A DNA stretch of 7,261 nucleotides from Collinsella sp. (GTDB lineage: Bacteria; Actinomycetota; Coriobacteriia; Coriobacteriales; Coriobacteriaceae), in assembly GCA_022713905.1 (NCBI GenBank), contig JAIHTM010000130.1, positions 1 to 7,261 of the forward strand, read 5' to 3'. Shown here piece by piece: positions 1 through 5,454 of the stretch. Both the position numbers and the translations under genes were made by a program. Every line of letters begins with the position of its first letter. The first letter of the stretch is position 1. The notes under the pieces were generated by a model, which saw nothing but the letters and a program-made list of their open reading frames with translations, made no database searches and was not told the DNA's origin.

Positions 1-260
1 GCCGGCAGGTCGGCATGTCAATCCTGGTCTAACAGAGCCAAAAGAAAAGCGCCAGGCACAGAATCTCCCGTATGCCCCGGCGCAAATATGCGGTTGTGTC
101 TCCCAGGCCCCTCATGGTAACCCCCACCCGCTTAGATGTCCGGAAAACCATTTTAATGGAGAATGGGTCTTAGTATCCCTTGATTATCAACTTCATCCGG
201 GTCTTAGTATCCACGCAATGCCCGAACTGTTACGCATCCGGCGCAAATGCCCCAACAGCA
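1..260. other. Gene-free left edge
   Basis: I see no convincing gene here. One plus-strand frame is open from base 2 onward, but it runs through a palindromic repeat and then antisense to the hydrolase gene, and its translation looks like no protein family. The stretch contains a short 14-bp direct repeat (described separately) and small palindromes at 148-159 (CCATT-TT-AATGG) and 180-190 (TTGAT-T-ATCAA). It lies downstream of the minus-strand hydrolase gene. A perfect TTGACA hexamer lies on the minus strand at 16-21, but its matching -10 would fall outside the window. Confidence 0.5.
165..212. repeat. 14-bp direct repeat pair
   Basis: GGGTCTTAGTATCC occurs exactly at 165-178 and again at 199-212, with starts 34 bp apart. 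The spacer holds the small palindrome TTGAT-T-ATCAA at 180-190. No gene adjoins it closely, and the function is unknown. It may be debris of an intergenic repeat or a binding-site pair. Confidence 0.6.
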
Positions 261-324
261 GTTGCGGTGAAATAGTCCTGTTTGACCGGCCCGGGCTGTC
301 ATTTAGGAACTATTCCACCGCAAC
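261..324. repeat. Palindromic intergenic repeat, copy 1
   Basis: This is a hairpin-forming repeat of about 64 bp. The outer arms 261-279 and 305-324 (starting GTTGCGGTG and ending CACCGCAAC) pair with one mismatch and one single-base gap. After a small internal mismatch the tip closes again with TGAC (283-286) against GTCA (298-301). A second copy in the same orientation lies at 7097-7160 with near-identical arms and a different but still self-complementary tip. It sits about 85 bp downstream of the hydrolase stop codon. It resembles REP-like or miniature palindromic elements; its family and mobility are unknown. Confidence 0.85.
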
Positions 325-409
325 ATATAAAGGGGACTGGGTTGTTGATATCGGAAAAGGGAGGGAGGTGCCCGGGCCGAGGGAGCAACTCGGGATCGAA
401 GCTCGAGCG

Positions 410-1723
410 TTAGTGCTCGGGCGTCAGGATCACCAGGGCGTCGTGCTCAAAGGAATGCTGAGCCACGCGCACGGTGCCGTCGCCATTGTCGCGAACGGGC
501 AGCTTGGCGATACGCTTGGCCTCCATGTCGAGGGCCGTCGCCGACCAGCCGCGCGCACTATCGAGCTTAAACGTAAGTGCCGTGGTGCGCGGCAGATAGG
601 TGACGACACGCTCGCCAATACGCGCCACACGGATGGACTCGCGCGCGTCATCGAGCAGCTCCTGTGCCGGGATAACGGCGAGAGCGTCGTCGCTAGCCGT
701 GGCACCCAGGCCGGCAAGCACGTGCTCGATGGCGGCAAAATCCCACACGCCCGCAAACTGCAGACACTCCTGCCAGCGGAACGGCATGTCAAAGCCCTCG
801 CCCAGCACCGAACCCTGGCTGCGCGATGTCTGCCAGTTCCAAACGCCGTGGGCGCCGTAGGTCACGCCCGCGCTGGCGCCGGCAAGGATCGAAGACCACA
901 CGCTCGCGCGACAGTCCTGCGCGGTAAAACGCCAGTACACGTTGCGCGACGCACCCATCTGCTCGTAGCAGGGCTCGGAGTTGACCATCGGCTTTTTGGG
1001 ATAGCTGGCGATAAAGTCCTGCGGCAGGTGCCAGGCCTCGGGCTGGCCTTCGTAGTTGTGGCCGGGCTGGAACATATAGAAGTCCAGGCGGTCCAAATAC
1101 TGCGCGGGAATCGTGCGGTTACCGCGATTGATGTGCATGGTACGCAGGGCCTCGGGCGCGCGCTTCGCAACCTCGTCGAGCGCATCCTCGTAATAGGCAA
1201 TCGCCTCGTCACCGGCAAAGTCCGTGTCGCCCGTCACCACATAGACGGGATCGAACTCGCCCAGGTTCTCGACGACGCGGGCAACGTGGGCACGGACCTC
1301 CTCGCGCGGCATAACCTCGGCACCGCAACGCTCGGCGATCTTAGCGCCCCAGGTACCGGGCACGTAGTTGCACCACATGAGCACGAGCGCCGGACGAATG
1401 CCGTGCTCGACGGCAGCGCGGCACATGGCGGCGGCGCGATCCCAATACGCCTGGTTGGGTTGAGACCAATCAAAGCGCACGCCATCCTCGCTGGCATAGG
1501 GCCAAATGCCCAGATCGGGGCAGCAGCGATCCCACTGCGGCAGCGTGTTAATCTGCAGCACGTTCATGCCCTGCTCGGCGCGGCGGGTCAGATAGTAGTC
1601 CCAGTCGGCCTCGGGGATGCTGGTAAACGCACTCCAGCACGTATCGGCAAACCAAAAGAACGGCTTGCCCTCGCACAAAAAACCGTCCTGACGACCGTTG
1701 ACGGTCAGTTTTCCCAAACTCAT
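410..1723 (-). CDS. DUF4038 (apiosidase-like) glycoside hydrolase
   Basis: The protein has 437 residues and is probably an intracellular retaining-type glycosidase of the DUF4038/apiosidase-like group, the superfamily containing GH140. The N-terminus reads like that family (GKPFFWFADTCWSAF near residues 19-33, then an NVLQINTLPQWD strand near 54-65), followed by a TIM-barrel region to about residue 325 and a beta-rich tail (about 345-437) like the small C-terminal domain of this group. By family logic the candidate catalytic acids are Asp166 in VVTGDTDF and Glu250 in VNSEPCYE. No signal peptide is visible. I start it at MSLGKL because AAAGGA (plus-strand 1731-1736) lies 7 nt upstream; the Met two codons earlier is too close to it. 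The frame is open to 2005, but the extra residues are low-complexity and overlap the terminator and the PTS stop, so they are not coding. It lies 211 bp downstream of the PTS gene on the same strand. The true substrate is unknown; apiose specificity should not be assumed. Confidence 0.85.
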   Translation of the reverse strand: MSLGKLTVNGRQDGFLCEGKPFFWFADTCWSAFTSIPEADWDYYLTRRAEQGMNVLQINTLPQWDRCCPDLGIWPYASEDGVRFDWSQPNQAYWDRAAAMCRAAVEHGIRPALVLMWCNYVPGTWGAKIAERCGAEVMPREEVRAHVARVVENLGEFDPVYVVTGDTDFAGDEAIAYYEDALDEVAKRAPEALRTMHINRGNRTIPAQYLDRLDFYMFQPGHNYEGQPEAWHLPQDFIASYPKKPMVNSEPCYEQMGASRNVYWRFTAQDCRASVWSSILAGASAGVTYGAHGVWNWQTSRSQGSVLGEGFDMPFRWQECLQFAGVWDFAAIEHVLAGLGATASDDALAVIPAQELLDDARESIRVARIGERVVTYLPRTTALTFKLDSARGWSATALDMEAKRIAKLPVRDNGDGTVRVAQHSFEHDALVILTPEH

Positions 1724-1730
1724 CTGCATG

Positions 1731-1736
1731 TCCTTT
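1731..1736 (-). promoter_or_regulatory. Ribosome binding site that decides the hydrolase start
   Basis: On the minus strand this reads AAAGGA. It lies 7 nt from the ATG at 1723 but only 1 nt from the alternative ATG at 1729, so it supports initiation at 1723. Confidence 0.65.
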
Positions 1737-1767
1737 CGCTCGATAAAGGAATTGCGAACCGGCAGAA

Positions 1768-1796
1768 GCTTTCGCGGTAACCCCTGATGCGAAAGC
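1768..1796 (-). promoter_or_regulatory. 8-bp leader hairpin upstream of the hydrolase
   Basis: GCTTTCGC (1768-1775) and GCGAAAGC (1789-1796) are perfect 8-bp arms around a 13-nt loop. They lie about 45 nt upstream of the hydrolase start, inside its probable leader. No T-run follows on the minus strand, so it is not a classic terminator. It might act in mRNA stability or processing, or as an operator. The 8-mer AACCCCTG in the loop (1779-1786) recurs at 1812-1819. Confidence 0.45.
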
Positions 1797-1860
1797 CCCC
1801 GCCGCTTAGCAAACCCCTGCGGGCGGACACCACTTGCCCACTCCAGTCTACCTTGCAAGA

Positions 1861-1894
1861 AGGGCCCCGCCGGGCTTGCGCCTGACGGGGCCCT
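1861..1894 (-). terminator. Rho-independent terminator after the PTS gene
   Basis: AGGGCCCCG (1861-1869) pairs perfectly with CGGGGCCCT (1886-1894). After one mismatch the stem continues with five more pairs around a TTGC loop. On the minus strand the stem is followed by TTCTTGC, a short pyrimidine/T tail. It begins about 40 nt beyond the PTS stop codon, where a terminator of that gene is expected. The hydrolase beyond it would then depend on readthrough or on its own promoter. Confidence 0.8.
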
Positions 1895-1934
1895 GTCGTG
1901 TAGGTAAGGTCGTATGCGACCGAATGGCTTGGCC

Positions 1935-3362
1935 TTAGGCCTCCATCTCGGCGAGCTCCTCCTTGGAGAAGCCGGCGACGAAGACGACGGCAGCGGCGAT
2001 GACAAAGGAGATTGCCATACCGACGATAGCCCAGACGGTGTTCATCTGGCCACCCTGCAGGTAGTTGGTGAAGACCAGGAAGTTGGAGGCACCGCCAGCG
2101 AGGTAATAGGTAACGCCCATGAGGCCGGAGAACACAGCGCCGATGGCACCGCCGATGAACATACCGAACATGGTGCGACGGAAGCGCATGAGGATACCGA
2201 AGAGTGCGGGCTCGGTGACGCCGCCGGCGATGGCGGAGATGACGTAGCCCAGGGCAAGACCCTTCTCGTCGGGGTTCTTCATCTTGAGGAAGGCACCGAA
2301 GGCGCAGCCCCAGACAGCGGCCATAGCGCAGTTGGTGGAAACGAAGACGAAGGGATCGTAGCCGGCAGCGATGATCTGAACCTGAGCGAGCAGGATGACG
2401 GGCATGTGCATACCGCAGACCACGAAGAGCTGCCAGAAGGCGCCGAGGACGGCCATGACGAGCAGGATACCGATGCCACCCATGTCAGCGAGACCAAAGA
2501 GGGCATTGGCGATGAGGCTGCCGATCTCGTTGCCGAGCGGGGCGAGGACGATGAAGGCGATGGGGATGGTAACGATCATGGTGCAGAACGGCGTGAAGAC
2601 CGTGGAGAGCACGTCGGGCATGACCTTCTTAAAGAACTTCTCGACGAAGTAGAGGACAGGCACCGAAAGGATAATCGGCAGGACGGACTGCTGATAGTTG
2701 GCAGCGGCGATCTGAATGCCGTAGACGGAGATGATTCCGCCGCCATCCTGGGTCGCGACACTCACGACGGACGGGGCCATGAGGGCGCCGCCGAGGAGCA
2801 TGCCCAGAACCGGGGAGGCGCCGAGCTTCTTAGCGGCGGCATAGCCCAGGTAGATGGGGATAAAGGTGAACGTGGCCTCGTACAGGGTGGTGTAGAGGAA
2901 CGTGTAGGTCGGATCGGTGTCAGAGAAAACGCCGAGCATGGTGGGACCGAGGACCGCAGCGATGGTGCGGAACAGACCGCCGGCCATGAGCAGCGGGATC
3001 AGCTGGGTCATGGAGCCCGACAGATAGTCGAGGATGATGTTCGGCAGGTTCTTGAGCTCGAACTTCTCCTTGGGAGCATCGAGGTTCTCGTCGACCGCGG
3101 CACCCTGCTTGACGCCGGACATGGCGACGAACTCGGCGAGCACCTTGGGCACGTTCTGGCCGATGATGACCTGGAGCTGGCTGCCGGCGAACTGGCAACC
3201 CAGAACACCCTTGACCTTCTTGATCTTCTCCACGTCGGCCTTGTTGTTGTCCTTGAGCGTCAGACGCAGACGCGTCATGCAGTTGGTGGCGACGGAAACA
3301 TTCTCCGCACCGCCCACGAGCTCGAGGACATCGGTGGCAATCTGCTTGTTATCTACTGCCAT
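1935..3362 (-). CDS. PTS sugar permease, EIIBC (glucose/sucrose/beta-glucoside type)
   Basis: The protein has 475 residues and is a membrane permease that takes up a sugar and phosphorylates it using phosphate passed from HPr through an EIIA. The IIB domain is residues 1-85; its phospho-acceptor is Cys28 in ATNCMTRLRL, the standard IIB signature. The IIC domain, about 105-465, has many hydrophobic segments, the FIPIYLGYAAAKKLG motif (167-181), CGMHMP (316-321) and the substrate-site motif GVTEPALFG (381-389, Glu384). There is no IIA domain, so a separate EIIA elsewhere in the genome is needed. I start at MAVDNK because GGGAGGGG lies just upstream of that ATG; the GTG/ATG extension of five residues is part of that ribosome site. 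The domain order B-C without A matches many trehalose, sucrose and beta-glucoside permeases, so the sugar cannot be named. It is transcribed away from the operator-rich region and ends in the hairpin at 1861-1894. Confidence 0.95.
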   Translation of the reverse strand: MAVDNKQIATDVLELVGGAENVSVATNCMTRLRLTLKDNNKADVEKIKKVKGVLGCQFAGSQLQVIIGQNVPKVLAEFVAMSGVKQGAAVDENLDAPKEKFELKNLPNIILDYLSGSMTQLIPLLMAGGLFRTIAAVLGPTMLGVFSDTDPTYTFLYTTLYEATFTFIPIYLGYAAAKKLGASPVLGMLLGGALMAPSVVSVATQDGGGIISVYGIQIAAANYQQSVLPIILSVPVLYFVEKFFKKVMPDVLSTVFTPFCTMIVTIPIAFIVLAPLGNEIGSLIANALFGLADMGGIGILLVMAVLGAFWQLFVVCGMHMPVILLAQVQIIAAGYDPFVFVSTNCAMAAVWGCAFGAFLKMKNPDEKGLALGYVISAIAGGVTEPALFGILMRFRRTMFGMFIGGAIGAVFSGLMGVTYYLAGGASNFLVFTNYLQGGQMNTVWAIVGMAISFVIAAAVVFVAGFSKEELAEMEA

Positions 3363-3385
3363 GGGACCCCTCCCCATATCATCGT

Positions 3386-3411
3386 GTGCCTACTCGTTTG
3401 GGCGTAGGCAC
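3386..3411 (-). promoter_or_regulatory. 8-bp inverted repeat in the PTS leader
   Basis: GTGCCTAC (3386-3393) and GTAGGCAC (3404-3411) are perfect arms around 10 nt, ending 23 nt upstream of the PTS start and just above its ribosome site. In the mRNA this would be a hairpin directly 5' of the initiation region. It does not resemble the consensus of BglG/LicT antiterminator RNA targets as I recall it, and no T-run follows, so either an operator or an RNA control element is possible. Confidence 0.5.
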
Positions 3412-3468
3412 GCCTTTGGCTCGGCGACTATAACCCCTTACGGCCACCGAACCCTTGGATACGCTGTC

Positions 3469-3496
3469 GTAAACAATGTGTTTACTGAACGTTTAC
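3469..3496. promoter_or_regulatory. GTAAAC-N5-GTTTAC operator-like repeat
   Basis: GTAAAC (3469-3474) and GTTTAC (3480-3485) form a perfect inverted repeat with a 5-bp spacer. A further GTTTAC at 3491-3496 follows 11 bp later in direct orientation, about one helical turn, and another lies at 3505-3510. It is about 110 bp upstream of the PTS start. The arrangement is typical of a transcription-factor operator cluster; the regulator is unknown. Confidence 0.6.
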
Positions 3497-3668
3497 GGGC
3501 TTTAGTTTACACGGAACGTCTAATTTGTGGCAATTTTGCCGTCTGTAGTCCGGTGAACGGTAGGAAATCGGGGGTGAACGTACTTGAACGGTAAGGGATT
3601 GTCTATTTGACGCTCTGCTGCTAAATGCCTATTTACGTGGTCTTTTAATTTGGTAAACACCTCTATTC

Positions 3669-3688
3669 TTTGTTGACCCATCAACAAA
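3669..3688. promoter_or_regulatory. TTTGTTGA-N4-TCAACAAA operator-like palindrome
   Basis: Perfect 8-bp arms (3669-3676 and 3681-3688) flank CCCA. The exact half-site TTTGTTGA recurs at 3725-3732, followed after 4 nt by TCA, a partial second copy. The motif differs from the GTAAAC group and may belong to a second regulator. Confidence 0.6.
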
Positions 3689-3706
3689 AGCCCTGCTAAA
3701 TGGTGA

Positions 3707-3720
3707 TAAACGAATGTTTA
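3707..3720. promoter_or_regulatory. TAAAC-N4-GTTTA palindrome
   Basis: TAAAC (3707-3711) and GTTTA (3716-3720) are perfect arms around GAAT. It is a relative of the GTAAAC/GTTTAC half-sites and lies between the two TTTGTTGA half-sites. Confidence 0.5.
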
Positions 3721-3790
3721 GTAATTTGTTGAGTGTTCATTTTGACCGTTTACCGAGTTCATCTGCCTGTTCTGTAGCTCTGCATTAAAC

Positions 3791-3802
3791 TAAACATGTT
3801 TA
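3791..3802. promoter_or_regulatory. TAAACATGTTTA palindrome near the esterase start
   Basis: This perfect 12-bp palindrome extends, with one bulged base, to AAAC on the left and GTTT on the right. It lies about 50 bp upstream of the esterase ATG, where a repressor could block transcription. A last GTTTAC half-site follows at 3821-3826. Confidence 0.55.
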
Positions 3803-3852
3803 AGTTTTATTGCCGCTGATGTTTACCACTCGCGGCGCAGAGGAGGCAGCTC

Positions 3853-5190
3853 ATGGAACTCAAATCGTGCACCTACGCAACCGTCACCACGCTGGGAGAC
3901 TTTGGCCCCTGGATCAGCAAAGTCGTGCTCGACCTGCCGTGCACCGTTCGCGCCAACGATATCGATGCGCGCACCTTCCATATATATGTAGAGCGCCATG
4001 AACGCACGGGCGAGATCCTGATGCGCAAAGAGCGCGGCGCCGACCACGCCGCACCTTCCGTAGGCTATGTCGACGTCCTCGCCGCCTATCCGTGCGATGA
4101 GTGCGGACGCAAGCTCGCCTTTGGCACCCATGTGGCGCTCGAGATCGCCGAGCAGCGCCTGACCAAGAAGATCGAGGGCAGCGTGATGGGCTCGCGCTTG
4201 CTCGATAACCAGCTGCGCATCGTGCAGCTCGAGGCCCTTCCCGGCAACGACGGCGATGACCCCACCTGCGGCCTGGTCTTTGACACCTGCAGCGGCGACA
4301 TCTGCCCCGCGCTCAAGGGCTGGAGCAATGCCACGCAAAAGACCGCCGTCAACGGCATCGCGCTCGAGTACGGCTTCTTTGAGCCCAGCTTTAAGGCCGA
4401 GGACTCCGCCTGCTTCAATCCCTTCGCGCCCGAGACGACAGTCGTGCCCCAGAAGGCCCCGCTCGTGGTGTACCTGCACGGCGCCGGCGAGGGCAAAGGT
4501 GCCACGCAGGGCGAAGGCGCCACGCGTGCCTATATCGGCAACCGCGTGACGGCCATTAGCCAGGCGCAGATCCAGCGCTACTTTGGCGGCTTTGCCTGGG
4601 TGCTCGTGCCGCAGTCGCCCACGTTTTGGATGGACAACGGCGTCGAGCAGCTCGGCCACTCCAACCAGAGCATCTACTCCCCCGTGCTCAAGGCGCTCAT
4701 CGACGAGTTCGTTTCCGAGCATGCCGACCGCATCGACACCGACCGCATCGTGGTCGCCGGTCTTTCCAACGGCGGCTTTATGACGCTGCGCCTGTGCGCC
4801 GACTACCCCGATTTCTTCGCGGCGGGCCTTCCCTGCTGCGCACCGTGGTACAACGCCACGGACGAGGACGTCGCCGCCCTTGCCAAGACGCCGCTGTGGT
4901 TTACGCACTCCAAGGGCGATGAGCTTGTGATCCCACAGGAGACCGTGCTGCCGCTCACGGCTCGCCTGCGCGCTGCCGGCGCCAACGTGCACCTCACTTA
5001 CTTTAGCCATGTCGAGGACCTGACCGGCGTGTACCGCGAGTCCGACGGCTCGCCCAAGAAGACGTTCAACCATGGCGTGTGGATCCACCAATTCAACGAC
5101 CTGTGTTATCAAGACTTCGACGGGGGCAACGTACTCATCGACGGCGAGCCGGTGGGCTGCTGGGAGTGGTCGGCCAGGGTCGACAGGTAA
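3853..5190 (+). CDS. Alpha/beta-hydrolase esterase with EstA-type Ig-like N-terminal region
   Basis: The protein has 445 residues and is probably a carboxyl-ester hydrolase acting on an esterified sugar or small ester in the cytoplasm. Residues 1 to about 165 form a beta-rich region (repeated short strands, DLPCTVRANDIDARTFHIYV near 27-46) like the Ig-like domain in front of EstA-type esterases. The catalytic domain starts near 170: HGAGEG (209-214) is the oxyanion-hole strand, Ser305 in GLSNGG is the nucleophile, Asp356 in HSKGDE is the likely acid, and His407 in FNHGVW is the likely base (His412 is the alternative). No signal peptide is seen. AGGAGG at 3841-3846, 6 nt before the ATG, fixes the start. 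It is divergent from the PTS gene and shares its operator-rich region, which suggests joint control. It may also be described as a prolyl-oligopeptidase-like or CE1-like hydrolase; deacylation of the imported glycoside is my inference. Confidence 0.85.
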   Translation: MELKSCTYATVTTLGDFGPWISKVVLDLPCTVRANDIDARTFHIYVERHERTGEILMRKERGADHAAPSVGYVDVLAAYPCDECGRKLAFGTHVALEIAEQRLTKKIEGSVMGSRLLDNQLRIVQLEALPGNDGDDPTCGLVFDTCSGDICPALKGWSNATQKTAVNGIALEYGFFEPSFKAEDSACFNPFAPETTVVPQKAPLVVYLHGAGEGKGATQGEGATRAYIGNRVTAISQAQIQRYFGGFAWVLVPQSPTFWMDNGVEQLGHSNQSIYSPVLKALIDEFVSEHADRIDTDRIVVAGLSNGGFMTLRLCADYPDFFAAGLPCCAPWYNATDEDVAALAKTPLWFTHSKGDELVIPQETVLPLTARLRAAGANVHLTYFSHVEDLTGVYRESDGSPKKTFNHGVWIHQFNDLCYQDFDGGNVLIDGEPVGCWEWSARVDR

Positions 5191-5201
5191 TCTGTCCCAT
5201 C

Positions 5202-5326
5202 GCGGGGCCGAGGGCTTACCTCTGAAAATGTCCTCGGGCATGCGGCCCGGTTGCACCACGCGCTTCGCGCTGTGCAACCGGGCCGCCCCCTGCGGAATAT
5301 TTTCAGAGGTAAGCCCTCGGCCCCGC
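5202..5326. repeat. 125-bp long palindrome (nested inverted repeat)
   Basis: The outer arms 5202-5229 and 5299-5326 are perfectly complementary over 28 bp. Two unmatched 12-nt segments follow inward, then perfect 15-bp inner arms (5242-5256 and 5272-5286), and finally GCGC-TTC-GCGC at the tip (5260-5270). The whole is symmetric about base 5265. It starts 11 bp after the esterase stop codon and ends 128 bp before the next gene. No T-run follows the right arm, so it is not a standard intrinsic terminator, though a transcript would fold very stably. It looks like a repeat element of the REP/BIME or miniature palindromic type. Confidence 0.9.
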
Positions 5327-5454
5327 TGCGTTTCCGTTGCTGTTGACCCTGGGTGAGCGCTTCCGGCGGGCCGCCGGGTTGACGGCGATGGGGACGTGGG
5401 TCCCGTCTTGCCTTGCGCGTAACTGGCTGAAATGATTTTGTTTGGAGCTTTCTT

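Larger units (their letters stand above)
3363..3852. promoter_or_regulatory. Divergent regulatory region between PTS and esterase genes
   Basis: This 490-bp gap separates the minus-strand PTS start from the plus-strand esterase start and must hold both promoters. It is much richer in A/T than its flanks. GTAAAC or its complement GTTTAC occurs at 3469, 3480, 3491, 3505, 3653, 3748 and 3821, where about 0.2 would be expected by chance. TGAACG occurs at 3486, 3554, 3575 and 3585. I could not find a convincing -35/-10 pair for either gene. A TATAGT hexamer on the minus strand (3427-3432) has no good -35, and TTGACG (3607-3612) and TTGACC (3673-3678, 3742-3747) lack a clear -10. The individual palindromes are listed separately. 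Confidence 0.75.

Noticed and set aside
16..21. TTGACA on the minus strand as a promoter -35
   Set aside because: The -10 position falls outside the window, so nothing supports it beyond the hexamer.
377..419. Possible terminator after the hydrolase (CCGAG-N7-CTCGG, and CGAGC-N6-GCTCG over the stop codon)
   Set aside because: The stems are only 5 bp and there is no adjoining T-run on the minus strand; a TTTTCC lies too far downstream to be convincing.
218..1780. 520-residue plus-strand open frame
   Set aside because: It runs antisense to the DUF4038 hydrolase, includes the palindromic repeat, has no ribosome site, and its translation is repetitive Ala/Gly/Arg/His-rich sequence without family motifs. 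Long antisense frames are common in high-GC genes.
1724..2005. 94-residue N-terminal extension of the hydrolase
   Set aside because: It would overlap the PTS stop codon and the terminator, and it is Ser/Pro/Arg-rich; it is not a believable signal peptide or domain.
1914..3407. 497-residue plus-strand open frame opposite the PTS gene
   Set aside because: The Asp/Glu/Gly/His-rich translation is the mirror of hydrophobic membrane codons on the other strand; the PTS motifs are unambiguous.
3823..5277. 484-residue minus-strand open frame opposite the esterase
   Set aside because: It has no motifs, it runs into the 125-bp palindrome, and the plus strand has an ideal ribosome site and a full catalytic triad.
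5363..5405. Small GC-rich palindromes (CCGGCGG-G-CCGCCGG; GGGAC..GTCCC) before the Sde182-like gene
   Set aside because: They are short and expected in GC-rich intergenic DNA, with no T-run or promoter context.
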